A stretch of 64,000 bases of DNA from Pseudomonas sp. MPC6 (GTDB lineage Bacteria; Pseudomonadota; Gammaproteobacteria; Pseudomonadales; Pseudomonadaceae): NCBI RefSeq assembly GCF_006094435.1, contig NZ_CP034783.1, forward strand, positions 4,057,001 to 4,121,000, read 5' to 3'. Made by a program: the position numbers and the translations under genes. Below, one piece after another: positions 52,596 through 62,341 of the stretch (positions are counted from its first letter, which is position 1; each line of letters begins with the position of its first letter). The notes below the pieces were generated by a model. The model saw nothing but the letters and a program-made list of their open reading frames with translations. It did not search any database and was not told the origin of the DNA.

Positions 52596-53279
52596 CTAAG
52601 CATACATACTGTCGTTAGAGTCAGAATTTTCAAGAAAGATAGACATCCAAGTATCCATAACAGCCCACATATCTATATTTTTATCTGGAAACTCTGGTTT
52701 TTCATGCCACCAAATATAAGCCTCATTAGCCGATAATGTCAGCTCAAGAGCTAAATAGTCACCAGCACCGCTTGAAAAAAAGCCCACTAAGCTAGGTAAG
52801 CCAGGAATAGTCTCATCACAGAGATCCTCTATAAAGACAAAGTCTTCTGTGCGCGAAGGCCCCATTGTGCAACCGATGTAAAAACCAAAACCGTCGTGCA
52901 AATTACAATAAAACCGCTTCAAATCGCCATTCAAATAGGCAAGTTTACCACTCCAGATGCTATCTTCAATCGGAACGCCGCCGATATAAAAGTTAAGCTC
53001 ATCATCCTCACAATAAACATACAACAAATAAGGCTTATCACTAACAGCCAAAAAGGTTCCCAAAACACATTTATCTAACCAAGAGGTTACCCACGGTAAG
53101 TGATCTGCAAATAAACCCCACGCATCGGGAATACGAGAATGTTTGCCATCTACAAAGCCAAAATTTTTCCAAGCAACAGGAAAATTAATGTTTTTCGGAA
53201 CACTCTCAGGAGAAAAATATATATTGTAATCTTCAAGTTCTGCAGCGATTCTTTTTTTAAGATCATCAATATTTTTCAT
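52596..53279 (-). CDS. putative immunity protein for an Rhs HNH-type toxin
   Basis: 227 aa acidic protein from an AT-rich gene, unlike the GC-rich Rhs cores. It has FGFVDGKHSRIPDAWGLFADHLPWVTSWLDKCVLGTFLAVSDKP and many aromatic residues near the C-terminus (AYIWWHEKPEF, DMWAVMDTWMSIF). I cannot name the immunity family. Its ATG lies 13 bp after the stop of the degenerate HNH toxin remnant, the position of a cognate immunity gene. It is open and seemingly intact although its toxin is broken, so it may still protect against siblings carrying the active toxin. Confidence 0.7.
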   Translation of the reverse strand: MKNIDDLKKRIAAELEDYNIYFSPESVPKNINFPVAWKNFGFVDGKHSRIPDAWGLFADHLPWVTSWLDKCVLGTFLAVSDKPYLLYVYCEDDELNFYIGGVPIEDSIWSGKLAYLNGDLKRFYCNLHDGFGFYIGCTMGPSRTEDFVFIEDLCDETIPGLPSLVGFFSSGAGDYLALELTLSANEAYIWWHEKPEFPDKNIDMWAVMDTWMSIFLENSDSNDSMYA

Positions 53280-53292
53280 TTAATGCATCCCA

Positions 53293-53725
53293 TTAATAAC
53301 CTGACAACAAATTGGTAATATGCTGCTGGATCTCAGGTTCCAGCTTGGCAGCTTTGTCAATCATACTAGATCTAAATGCCGGATCAACATCAATCCCACC
53401 TTTTTTGTAACTCACCCACTCGCTATTGGATTTAGCCCCCTTTGATGTATTCGCCACCTCATTTAACCCTTGGAAATTTTTTCATAGTTTAGAACCTTAA
53501 CCTGGCCAGCAAAGGTTAGCTTAGAAAAACCACTCATCTCGATTATTTGCCTTCATTGGCACGATATCATCCGCGTGCGAAATTTAGTCACCTACAAACC
53601 TGGGAGGGCTGGATCCTTCATTGGAAGAACTACATCTTTATTTACTGCTTTTCGTATTGTTGCGCTGGGAGTCTTAGCTCTTAGATTTTTATAAAGCTCA
53701 GGAGATACTCGTCAGTCTTCGCAGA
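53293..53725 (-). pseudogene. degenerate HNH-type Rhs C-terminal toxin
   Basis: Read in three frames, the minus strand gives SPELYKNLRAKTPSATIRKA, then HADDIVPMKANNRDEWF, then EMSGFSKLTFAGQVKVLNYE, and after another shift GLNEVANTSKGAKSNSEWVS-YKKGGIDVDPAFRSSMIDKA ending LLSGY-stop. The order resembles HNH Rhs toxins (DHIVPMK..., ...VLN...NTSKG.KS..EW). At least two frameshifts and internal stops make it inactive. It follows the Rhs core at 53786 and precedes a probable immunity gene. Confidence 0.7.
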
Positions 53726-53785
53726 AAAAATTAGTTTTCTAACAATCTTCACAGCGTCGTCAAGTCACCAGCGTCGCATATCTAC

Positions 53786-55262
53786 TCAACTCATCACAAA
53801 CTTGTCCAAATGAACAAACCGCCCAACCTCCGGATCATAATACCGAAACATATTGTAGTGCAGCCCCGTCTCGTCGTCGAAATACTGCCCCTGAAACCGC
53901 AGGTTCTGCTCAACCTCGTTCACCGCCAGCGTTTCGATGGACCCCCACGCCTTGTACGTCGCCTGCCAGACAATCCGCCCCTCACGGTCCGTCATCTCCA
54001 GCGGCGTACCAATCTGGTCGGTATGGAAGTAGTAAAGCTTCTGCTCTTCCCCTTCGCTTTGATCAACGCGGGCCAGCGGCGCATAGCTGCCGGGCTCGTA
54101 GATGTACAGGTTGCTCTGCCCCGGCTGTTCTTCGCGCAGCATCCTCAGGCCTTGCCAGAGGAAGTTCTTGTGTTCGGTTTTGCCGCCTTTTACTGAGGTT
54201 TTACCTACCCGTCGGCCGAGGCTGTCATAGCGATACGTGCCGATACTTTCAAGCTTGCTATTGACCAGCGTCTCCGCTTTGACGAGGCGGTTTTCGCAGT
54301 CGTAGCTGAAGGTCTGTAGCGTGGTCAGACCGATGCGTTTCTCGATCAGATTGCCCCACGGGTCGTAGCTGTATTCCTGATCCCGCCACTGCTTGATCCG
54401 GTTGTCTTTGACGTGATCAAACTGACTGGTGTTGAAGTTCAGCCGGTTCGCCGCCGCGTCGTACCTGAACTCCTCACTGTCCACCAGCTTGCCCGTGTCA
54501 CGGCTATGCAGTTGGCCATTGGCTTCGTAACCGTATTTGATCTCGCCGCGCAGTTTGTCCAGCGTGCGGATCAGTTCACCTGCCGGGTCGTATTGGTAAC
54601 GGCGGTGGATCGGGTTGTAAGCGTGCTCCACCAGCAATTGTGGCGTTTCGCTGCCCAGCACGTGCGACAGCTTGTCAGCCGGAAGCGTTGAGGCAAACTG
54701 CCACGACTTGCGGCCCATGGCGTCATAGCCGAAGCAACTGGTAAGTGTGCCTTGTGTGCGATAGACCTCGCGGTGCAGGTCATCGCGTTCCATGTCGCTG
54801 ATCAGCTGGCCGTCGAGGTTGAGCTGGTGCAGGTGGCCGCTGCCGTAGTACAGGTGGTTCAGGTGCTGGCCGGTGGGCAGGGTCAGCGTGGTCAGGTTGC
54901 TCAGTGGATCGTAGTCGTAGGACAGAGTGCCTTGCGGTGTGGTCTCCTTGATCAGGCGGCCCAGCGGATCGTAGGAAAAATCGAGTTTTTCTGCGCTGAC
55001 GCCGAGTTTTTTGCCGTTGGCGGTGGGCAGGCGCTCGATGGTGAGCAAGCGGTCTGCGTCGTCGTAGGTGTAGTCCTGGCGAGCGTCGGCGTTGAGCTTG
55101 CCCAGCAGTCGGCCGATTGGGTCGCGTTCGAATTCGGTATGCCGTTGTGGTCGTTCGCCGCGCTCGCCGTAGCCGATTTCATCCACCCGCGTCAGGTGCC
55201 CGCCGAGGTTGTAGCTGAACCGGCGGGTCAGTTCGCCGGCAGGATCGTATTTACGCAAGATC
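53786..55262 (-). pseudogene. Rhs core fragment, module 1 (both ends damaged)
   Basis: YD-repeat core starting YDPAGELTRRFSYNLGG and running through LHYNMFRYYDPEVGRF. The normal ...TQDPIGLxGG junction is replaced by VHLDKFVMS-stop, so core and toxin are no longer joined. The open frame extends to 55384, but its first 40 or so residues are antisense to an IS256-type transposase remnant, and no genuine start or N-terminal PAAR/Rhs region exists. Near-identical to modules at 56332, 60125 and 62770 (for example GQHLNHLYYGSGHLHQLNLD). Normally this core forms the shell enclosing the toxin for T6SS or related delivery. Confidence 0.85.
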
Positions 55263-55430
55263 ATCAAAACCAGAGGCCACTTCCCGGCCGACGATACCGC
55301 AACGAAACTGATCTGGCTGGCACTGCAAAACATCACTGCCAACTGGGTAGCGCAGCGCACGACTGGAGGATAGCAATGAATCAATTTGCAATTCTTTATG
55401 GAGATCGATTTACAAGGTTGAACTGGCTAA
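55262..55430 (+). mobile_element. IS256-family transposase C-terminal remnant
   Basis: Plus-strand frames give KTRGHFPADDTATKLIWLAL and QNITANWV, then after a frameshift GSAAHDWRIAMNQFAILYGDRFTRL. This is the conserved C-terminus of a subgroup of IS256/Mutator transposases (KTRGHFPsDxAAxKLIWLAL...W..A.NQFAILYG.RF). Only about 165 bp remain. It is inserted exactly where the module-1 Rhs core loses homology, implying the IS broke or mobilised that module. Confidence 0.75.
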
Positions 55431-55439
55431 AGCGCTTGA

Positions 55440-55545
55440 ACACCAACCCAGTGGTTCAACCCAACTCGTCGAGTTTGTCGCATAGCCATAGAGATTAAAC
55501 CCACCTAGCAACCCAATCGGATCCAGTCGTAGGCAGCACCTGGAA
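55440..55545 (-). pseudogene. Rhs core 3'-end scrap
   Basis: Minus strand reads DPIGLLGGFNLYGYATNSTS then WVEPLGWCSSA: the conserved end of an Rhs core plus its junction (usual form WIDPLGW). It is isolated between the IS256 remnant and non-coding DNA. The next 285 bp (55546-55830) hold no recognisable gene, only possible decayed toxin/immunity DNA with many stops. Confidence 0.75.
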
Positions 55546-55830
55546 AGCCCAAGGATCAGCCCACAAGATAAAAAATAGTAGGCAGCTGAGACAAGTTTGG
55601 CAGCCGCTCTGCAGCATGAGTTATTAAAGAGCTTAAAGCATGCATAGAAATCGCTGAAATTTATGCGATAGCGCTAATAATCCCGCAAACCTTATAAAAT
55701 CACCAATCCGAGACAAGGCACTTATTACCTCACCATGACCATTTTCGGTTAACATATAGAATCATCTCGCACATTTTTAAAAACTCAATAGCCTCCCAAA
55801 AATAACGTTAGCGTCGCGACCGTCACAAAA

Positions 55831-56316
55831 CTACAGACCAGACTCATACTCCAGTCCCTCAATAAAACCTTCGAAAGATGTCGCGATTATTTTTTGTGCA
55901 GCAACTTGATTCGCAGCCATGCTTACATCGGAACGAAAAGTATCAACCGCGTAAAACATGACGGCACCACTCAACAAATCCAAACAAAAGAAATTACCTC
56001 CATCATCGACCGCAAACGGAAGTAGCGTATGAGGAATTACTTGGCGCTCACACATAAGCTTGTAGCACCCACCAATGAACTGTGTGTCATCCGGATTTCC
56101 CGCCCCATCCGAATATACATTTTTAAAGTCAGCAACCTGCATCGGATCGTAACCATCGTCCGTGATAACCCAACTGCGATTAGGAACACCACCATTACTT
56201 ACAAAGTAAAGAGCTTTAAATGAATTCGGCAAACTAAAGCCAATATCTTTTTCAAGCCGAGAAATATCTGCAGACTTCAACTGCATACCAGAATGCATCA
56301 GAGAAAAATCTTTCAT
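55831..56316 (-). CDS. SMI1/KNR4 (SUKH) family immunity protein
   Basis: 161 aa, AT-rich. SUKH pattern: SADISRLEKDIGFSLPNSFKALYFVSNGGVPNRS (residues about 16-49), then HTLLPFAVDDGGNFFCLDLLSGAVMFYAVD. SUKH proteins neutralise HNH-superfamily nuclease toxins in polymorphic-toxin loci. It begins 15 bp after the stop of the WHH-type Rhs toxin and is its evident cognate. Confidence 0.88.
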   Translation of the reverse strand: MKDFSLMHSGMQLKSADISRLEKDIGFSLPNSFKALYFVSNGGVPNRSWVITDDGYDPMQVADFKNVYSDGAGNPDDTQFIGGCYKLMCERQVIPHTLLPFAVDDGGNFFCLDLLSGAVMFYAVDTFRSDVSMAANQVAAQKIIATSFEGFIEGLEYESGL

Positions 56317-56331
56317 AGAACCACCAATTTT

Positions 56332-58172
56332 TTAACAAGTTGAACTTGATGTGCTTGGGGCACGCCCCTTTAGCCAGCCTTTAGATTGTGAAATCCCTAC
56401 TGCATCTTTGCCCCCATAAGCCCCAGATTGTAGACCAAAATGCTTTTCAAATTGAGCTACTGATCCGGTGTGAGGCAGAGAGGCCTCATGCGCAGACCTT
56501 GTGACTAGCTGCATAGTTGTTTTTCCTGTAGCTGGATCAAAATCGTCAAGGTGATGCCAAGTGAATTTCCCCTGCGCTTTCACGTCAGCCTCTTTCAACC
56601 CTGCCTGTCTATATGCTTCTGTAAAATCTCGTCCTCGAGATCCTTGCATTTGAATAGACACAATGTTTTTTTGATTTCCTGATACCGGAAATAACTCTTT
56701 TGAACCCTCAAAGTTAACGCTCTTGAAAGCTAAACCCCAAGGATCAATCCAACTGGTGGAGTTAGGAGCATATTGATATAGATTATCCCCTCCCAACAAC
56801 CCAATCGGATCCTGCGTAACAAACCGCCCCACCCCCGGATCGTAATACCGAAACGTATTGTAGTGCAGCCCCGTCTCGTCGTCGAAGTACTGCCCCTGAA
56901 ACCTCAGATTCTGCTCAACCTCGTTCACCGCCAGCGCTTCGATGGAACCCCACGCCTTGTACGTCGCCTGCCAGACAATCCGCCCCTCACGGTCCGTCAT
57001 CTCCAGCGGCGTACCAATCTGGTCGGTATGGAAGTAATAGAGCTGTTGTTCCCCACCCTCAACCTGATCCACCCGCGCCAACGGCGCATAACTGCCCGGC
57101 TCGTAGAGGTACAGACTGCTCTGCCCCGGCGTTTCCTCGCGCAAAAGGCGCAGGCCTTGCCACAAAAAGTGCTTCTGCTCGGTGACGCCGTTGACCGCTG
57201 ACACCTTGGCCACCCGCCGTCCCAGGCTGTCATAACGATAGGCACCGCTGCTTTCCAGCTTGCCATTCACCAAGGTCTCGGCCTTGACCAGCCGATTTTC
57301 GCCGTCATAACTGAACGTTTGCAGCCGGCTCAACCCGCTGCGTTTTTCAACCAGGTTACCCCACGCATCGTAGGTATATTCCTGATCTCGCCACTGCTTG
57401 ATCCGGTTGTCCTTGACGTGATCAAACTGACTGGTGTTGAAGTTCAGCCGGTTCGCCGCCGCGTCGTAGCGGAATTCTTCGCTGTCCACCAGCTTGCCGG
57501 TGTCACGGCTGCGCAGTTGACCATTGGCTTCATAGTCGTACTTGATCTCACCCCGCAGCTTGTCGAGGGTGCGGGTCAGTTCGCCGGCGGGATCGTATTG
57601 GTGACGGCGGTGGATCGGGTTATAGCCGTGTTCTACCAATAGTTCAGGCTGGATGCCCGGGTTAAGAATCTGCGAGAGTTTTTCTGCCGGCAAAGTCGAG
57701 GCGAATTGCCAGGCCTTGCGGCCCATCGCGTCATAGCCAAAACAACTGGTGAGCGTGCCTTGAGTGCGCAGCACTTCGCGGTGCAGGTCGTCGCGTTCCA
57801 TGTCGCTAATGAGCTGGCCGTCGAGGTTGAGCTGGTGCAGGTGGCCGCTGCCGTAGTACAGGTGGTTCAGGTGCTGGCCGGTGGGCAGGGTCAGCGTGGT
57901 CAGGTTGCTCAGCGGATCGTAGTCGTAGGACAGAGCACCTTGGGGTGTGGTCTCCTTAATCAGGCGGCCCAGCAGGTCGTAGGAGAAATCGAGTTTCTCC
58001 GCGCTGACGCCGAGCTTTTTGCCTTTTGCGGTGGGCAGATGCTCGATGGTCAGCAAGCGGTCTGCGTCGTCGTAGGTGTAGTCCTGCCGCGCGTCGGTGT
58101 TGAGTTTTTCGAGCAGTCGGCCAATGCCATCGCGTTCGAATTCGGTACTGCGTTGTGGGCGTTCGACGTATC
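56332..58172 (-). CDS. Rhs core with WHH-type nuclease toxin, module 2 (5'-truncated orphan)
   Basis: The Rhs reading runs from about 58172 (FRYVERPQRSTEFERD) to the stop at 56332. No real start is present; an internal ATG at 58056 opens a 574-aa frame. YD-repeats lead to LHYNTFRYYDPGVGRFVTQDPIGLLGGDNLYQYAPNSTSWIDPWGL, the core/toxin junction. The C-terminal 120 residues contain KFTWHHLDDFDPATGKTTMQLV and H-x-G-x-V (SLPHTGSVAQFEKHFG), the WHH signature of HNH-superfamily DNases. SUKH immunity follows. The toxin appears intact but lacks the Rhs N-terminus for delivery, so it would act only after recombination onto a full-length rhs. Confidence 0.85.
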
Positions 58173-58360
58173 TAAATTCCTTGGAATCGTACCAAATCCC
58201 GCAGCGATTCGCTTACAGGTTTGAGCTAGCTCCACTTGGCAGTTCAGTTTGATTGCTCAGCAGCTGCCTTCATTGAATAGAATATTGCAGTCTTGGCAAT
58301 AACAATACATTGTGAAACCCAAAACTGCAGTCACCTCCACCCTCAGAAACTGAATTATCG

Positions 58361-58708
58361 TTAATTAACCTCTAGAAAATCATCATTTTCCAGGTAATAA
58401 TTTAGCGCAGACAACACCTCTTCCAAGCTGGCACTTTTCTTCTGGCTTAAAACATTAATCACAACATCTTTAAACTGCTGCCCATAATAAACAAGCTCTA
58501 GATTATTTGACACAACGAAATCGCTAAAAACCTCTATATCGCCTGATACCGTAGGGTATTCATCCAAATAGCAAATTAGCTCCAAGCTGATGTCGTCGAC
58601 ATCTTCCTCAGCATACACACATAGGTCGTCAATATTTACACTACCCGATTGCACCGCTTCAATCACGCTAGCAATCGTTGTAGATTCTTTAGTGTTTATT
58701 TTGCTCAT
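58361..58708 (-). CDS. putative immunity protein of broken WHH module
   Basis: 115 aa, strongly acidic, AT-rich. Start ATG 58708 overlaps the ancestral stop of the toxin frame as TGATG and has GGGG 7 nt upstream; an ATG at 58714 is also in frame. Sequence TIASVIEAVQSGSVNIDDLCVYAEEDVDDISLELICYLDEYP resembles small all-helical immunity proteins, but I do not recognise a family. Cognate of the 58708-59263 toxin remnant by position. Confidence 0.7.
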   Translation of the reverse strand: MSKINTKESTTIASVIEAVQSGSVNIDDLCVYAEEDVDDISLELICYLDEYPTVSGDIEVFSDFVVSNNLELVYYGQQFKDVVINVLSQKKSASLEEVLSALNYYLENDDFLEVN

Positions 58709-59263
58709 CAACATGCCCCTTTCAGTGATTGCCCAGTTTTTCCGTCAAGTTTACCTTTGCGCCCGTCCTTTCCGCCCCCCAAATATCACGTCGCCCCTTA
58801 CCTGTTGGGTGGTACACTCCATGACTGGAAGAATGATCAGCTCTATCCACCAGCTTTAACACCCCTACATCTTCGTGGTGATGCCAAGTCAGCCCTGCTG
58901 GGCTACTTGCCATATTTGGTTTGTTCATTCAGGTATCTAGCTCTGGATGCCTACCCAACATATCCCTTCGAAACGAGGCGTCTTTGTTAATTTTTTTAAT
59001 AAAACTTTGGTTTGCTCGGTTGAATTGTGCACCGCCACTGGAATACCGAAGATCGGAGGGCACCTTAATACTATCAAAAGAATGATAAAGATTATCCAGA
59101 CGCGAGCCCATCCAACCGGCAGGATCGATCCAATTTATTGCGCTAGGCGCGTATTGATAGAGGTTGAATCCAACCTCGATCCCTATCGGATCCTGCGCAA
59201 CAAACCGCCCCACCTCGGGATCATAATACCAAAACGTATTGTAATGCAGCCCCGTCTCATCAT
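58708..59263 (-). pseudogene. Rhs core end with WHH-type toxin, module 3 (nonsense + frameshift)
   Basis: Starts abruptly at DETGLHYNTFWYYDPEVGRF, then AQDPIGIEVGFNLYQYAPSA and NWIDPAGWMGSRLDNLYH. The frame stops at TGA (58929-58931) after HPELDT, yet continues in the same frame with MNKPNMASSPAGLTWHHHED and VGVLKLVDRADHSSSHGVYH-PTGKGRRDIWG. At a G-run (about 58786) the conserved reading passes to another frame, GGKDGRKGKLDGKTGQSLKGAC-stop. TGA probably replaces TGG. WHH nuclease toxin, inactive unless the mutations are bypassed. Confidence 0.8.
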
Positions 59264-59505
59264 TGCGCGGCGGGAGCCTTTGCCTTTGGGATCGGTGCTG
59301 CGCCTGGAGCCGCTGGTGCGGGCATCGGCCGGCAAGTCGGCAACCTGATCCTGAGGGGCTGCGTTTGTCGGCCATCGCTGAGTGTTTCTACCAGGGCTTG
59401 CCGGCCTGCCTCTCCATTTTGCAGGAAGGCATCACCAACGCGTGGCAGGCCGATGACGGCGTCAAGCCTACGGGCCTGTATTGGCTCGACATTCCGAATC
59501 ACGGA
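59264..59505 (+). other. foreign fragment, possibly PAAR/Rhs N-terminal debris
   Basis: Plus-strand frame reads AGAFAFGIGAAPGAAGAGIG then RQVGNLIL, a Gly/Ala-rich membrane-hairpin-like stretch as in PAAR-Rhs N-termini. After a shift come SAIAECFYQGLPACLSILQEGITNAWQADDGVK, which faintly recalls PAAR repeats (I-x-E-G-x...NGxPA). GC-rich, opposite in strand to the Rhs modules, no start. Weak call. Confidence 0.3.
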
Positions 59506-59531
59506 AATCACCCGAATGCTGAACCACGAAC

Positions 59532-60128
59532 CTATTTACGTATGTAAATGTTTACCTCTTTACCATTCGCCACAAAGAACAGTCTAGACACCTCATTCAG
59601 ACTATTAAATTCAGCTTGAATCACTGTACCCGCCACACTGTTACTCGCAAATGAAACAATCGTATCAATTAAATTATCCTTCCATTCATAACTGTACGCC
59701 CAGTATTCAAAATCACCATCCACTCTACAGCCTCGAACAACTTTTCCACAGTCAAGATCTACAACCTTCAAAGACAGGACTTCATCGTGCTTATTTTTCC
59801 TTAGAGATATAAATCTATCATCGATTTTATTTACTATCTCAGCTTCGTCAAGAAAGCCGCCCGAGTCGTAACTTTCAATCTTGACTACAGCACCATCACT
59901 TACGTAGTGCTTGAATAGATTTTTTTTGTTTGCTGGCTCTTTGTCGATAATTTTAGACGGTGTTACACCCGACATTTCCAGCTCAAGAGGCAAGATTGTA
60001 AAGCACGGCCCTTTAGAGAAAAAAAATCGATCATGGACAGGATCACTTTCAAAAGAGTTGCAAACACTAATATCATTTAGCATTGCCACAACTTCGTTTT
60101 TCAAAGACTCCAACTCAGAAGTACTCAT
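59532..60128 (-). CDS. putative immunity protein for AHH toxin
   Basis: 198 aa, AT-rich. Overlaps the toxin stop as ATGA (60125-60128). Contains FFFSKGPCFTILPLELEMSG, RFISLRKNKHDEVLSLKVVDLDCGKVVRGCRV and DFEYWAYSYEWKDNLIDTIVSF. Family not recognised. Tight coupling with the intact AHH toxin gene makes it the likely cognate inhibitor. Confidence 0.75.
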   Translation of the reverse strand: MSTSELESLKNEVVAMLNDISVCNSFESDPVHDRFFFSKGPCFTILPLELEMSGVTPSKIIDKEPANKKNLFKHYVSDGAVVKIESYDSGGFLDEAEIVNKIDDRFISLRKNKHDEVLSLKVVDLDCGKVVRGCRVDGDFEYWAYSYEWKDNLIDTIVSFASNSVAGTVIQAEFNSLNEVSRLFFVANGKEVNIYIRK

Positions 60129-62137
60129 AACTTAAACCCCTTGAAATTTACTCCATCAGCTAGCGATTTTTTAATATCCGCAAGCCCACTTAAAAACTCA
60201 CCTTTGGTAGTTGCCCTGGACGAAGAGTCAAAAACTCTCTGTTTGTAGGCGTTACTGTGAACTCCGGCACCTTTATGCGGTGTTGCACCTGTCCCTGGAA
60301 CTCTGGCTGACTCGGTATTGGGTAACCATATGCCATTTCTCTTATCGTTTATATTTATGTCTAGATCATTCATTTTATCTCGCAGGGCGATCATTCTAAG
60401 ATCTTTAGAATTTGACATAATAATATGGTGCGCGTCGTATTGCCCTCCACCGACAGGACTAGGACCGAGGTTTTTTCTTAAAACCTTCGCATCGGTACCG
60501 CATGAAAGACCTTCGGGATCGATCCACCCAATAGGACTTGGTGCATACTTGTATAGATTGCTACCCCCCTCTAACCCGATCGGATCCTGCGTAATAAACC
60601 GCCCAACCTCGGGATCATAATACCGAAACGTATTGTAATGCAGCCCCGTCTCGTCGTCGAAATACTGCCCTTGAAACCGCAGGTTCTGTTCGACGTCATC
60701 GACCTCCAACCGCTCCAGCGCTCCCCACGCCTTGTATGTCGCCTGCCAGACAATCCGCCCCTCGCGGTCCGTCATCTCCAGCGGCGTACCGATCTGGTCG
60801 GTATGGAAGTAATAGAGCTTCTGCTCCCCACCTTCCGTCTGGTCCACCCGCGCCAAGGGCGCATAACTGCCCGGCTCGTAGAGGTACAGGCTGCTCTGCC
60901 CCGGCGTCTCCTCGCGCAACATCCGCAAGCCTTGCCACAGGAAATGCTTCTGTTCCGTGACCCCGTTGACCACTGACACCTTGGCCACGCGCCGTCCCAG
61001 GCTGTCATAACGATAGGCACCGCTGCTTTCCAGCTTGCCATTCACCAAGGTCTCGGCCTTGACCAGCCGATTTTCGCCGTCATAGCTGAACGTCTGCAGC
61101 CGGCTCAACCCGCTGCGTTTTTCAACCAGGTTACCCCACGCATCGTAGGTATATTCCTGATCTCGCCACTGCTTGATCCGGTTGTCCTTCACGTGATCAA
61201 ACTGACTGGTGTTGAAGTTCAGCCGGTTCGCCGCCGCGTCATAGCGAAACTCTTCGCTGTCCACCAACTTGCCGGTGTCGCGGCTGTGCAGTTGGCCGTT
61301 GGCTTCATACGCGTACTTGATCTCGCCGCGCAGCTTGTCGAGGGTGCGGGTCAGTTCGCCGGCCGGGTCGTACTGGTGACGGCGGTGGATCGGGTTGTAG
61401 GCGTGCTCTACCAGCAGTTGCGGCTGGATGCCGGGGTTGTGGAGTTGCGAGAGCTTTTCCGCCGGCAGGGTCGAGGCGAACTGCCAGGCCTTGCGGCCCA
61501 TGGCGTCGTAGCCGTAGCAGCTGGTGAGGTGCCCCTGGGTGCGCAGGACTTCGCGGTGCAGGTCGTCGCGTTCCATGTCGCTAATGAGCTGGCCGTCGAG
61601 GTTGAGCTGGTGCAGGTGGCCGCTGCCGTAGTACAGGTGATTCAGGTGCTGGCCGGTAGGCAGGGTCAGCGTGGTCAGGTTGCTCAGTGGATCGTAGTCG
61701 TAGGACAAGGTGCCCTGTGGCGTGGTTTCCTTGATCAGACGGCCCAGCAGGTCGTAGGAAAAATCGAGTTTCTCTTCGCCGACGCCGAGCTTTTTGCCGT
61801 TGGCGGTGGGCAGACGCTCGATGGTCAGCAAGCGGTCTGCGTCGTCGTAGGTGTAGTCCTGCCGCGCATCGGCGTTGAGCTTGGCCAGCAGTCGGCCGAT
61901 TGGGTCGCGCTCAAATTCGGTATGACGCTGTGGGCGTTCGCCGCGCTCGCCGTAGCCGATTTCATCCACCCGCGTCAGGTGCCCACCCAGGTTGTAGCTG
62001 AACCGGCGGGTCAGGTTGTCGATGCGTTGTTCTTCGATCAACCGATCCGAGGCATCGTAGGCAAAGCGGTAGGCGGCGTTGTTTTCGTTGACCAGTGCGG
62101 TCAGGCGAAAGGCCTTGTCGTACTCGTAGCTGAATAT
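60125..62137 (-). CDS. Rhs core with AHH nuclease toxin, module 4 (5'-truncated orphan)
   Basis: Rhs homology begins near 62137 (FSYEYDKAFRLTALVNENNA) with no start; a TTG at 62041 opens a 638-aa frame. YD-repeats end at LHYNTFRYYDPEVGRFITQDPIGLEGGSNLYKYAPSPIGWIDPEGL. The C-terminal 130 residues have GGQYDAHHIIMSNSKDLRMIALRDKMNDLDININDKRNGIWLPN and ATPHKGAGVHSNAYKQRVFD, the AHH-type HNH DNase signature (catalytic A-H-H and distal H-x-x-x-Y). Toxin intact. Core nearly identical to modules 1, 2 and 5. Confidence 0.87.
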   Translation of the reverse strand: MFSYEYDKAFRLTALVNENNAAYRFAYDASDRLIEEQRIDNLTRRFSYNLGGHLTRVDEIGYGERGERPQRHTEFERDPIGRLLAKLNADARQDYTYDDADRLLTIERLPTANGKKLGVGEEKLDFSYDLLGRLIKETTPQGTLSYDYDPLSNLTTLTLPTGQHLNHLYYGSGHLHQLNLDGQLISDMERDDLHREVLRTQGHLTSCYGYDAMGRKAWQFASTLPAEKLSQLHNPGIQPQLLVEHAYNPIHRRHQYDPAGELTRTLDKLRGEIKYAYEANGQLHSRDTGKLVDSEEFRYDAAANRLNFNTSQFDHVKDNRIKQWRDQEYTYDAWGNLVEKRSGLSRLQTFSYDGENRLVKAETLVNGKLESSGAYRYDSLGRRVAKVSVVNGVTEQKHFLWQGLRMLREETPGQSSLYLYEPGSYAPLARVDQTEGGEQKLYYFHTDQIGTPLEMTDREGRIVWQATYKAWGALERLEVDDVEQNLRFQGQYFDDETGLHYNTFRYYDPEVGRFITQDPIGLEGGSNLYKYAPSPIGWIDPEGLSCGTDAKVLRKNLGPSPVGGGQYDAHHIIMSNSKDLRMIALRDKMNDLDININDKRNGIWLPNTESARVPGTGATPHKGAGVHSNAYKQRVFDSSSRATTKGEFLSGLADIKKSLADGVNFKGFKL

Positions 62138-62341
62138 GGGCTACGTTGCATAGAGAACTTAGGTGATCAGGAGATGACTGAGACAATGTTGGCAGCATCT
62201 CCCTTTATTCAGGCTGTTAAAGATCAACTACTATTTAAAAAACCTCAACCCGGACCAGGAAAATTCAATAGAAACCCAACCTAAAACAACAGAAAAACAA
62301 CGAAATATTTAGATCGGTCTTATCCAGCAGAGCAGCCACAG

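Noticed and set aside
54752..55498. 248-aa plus-strand frame containing IS256 sequence
   Set aside because: Only its last 45 or so residues are the transposase remnant; the first 200 are antisense to the Rhs core, so it is not one gene.
55546..55830. Possible extra immunity gene between the rhs scrap and the SUKH gene
   Set aside because: Short AT-rich frames with several stops; no recognisable family or start.
61193..62284. 363-aa plus-strand frame
   Set aside because: Val/Gln/Gly-rich shadow of the Rhs YD-repeats. The same shadow appears opposite every Rhs core in the array.
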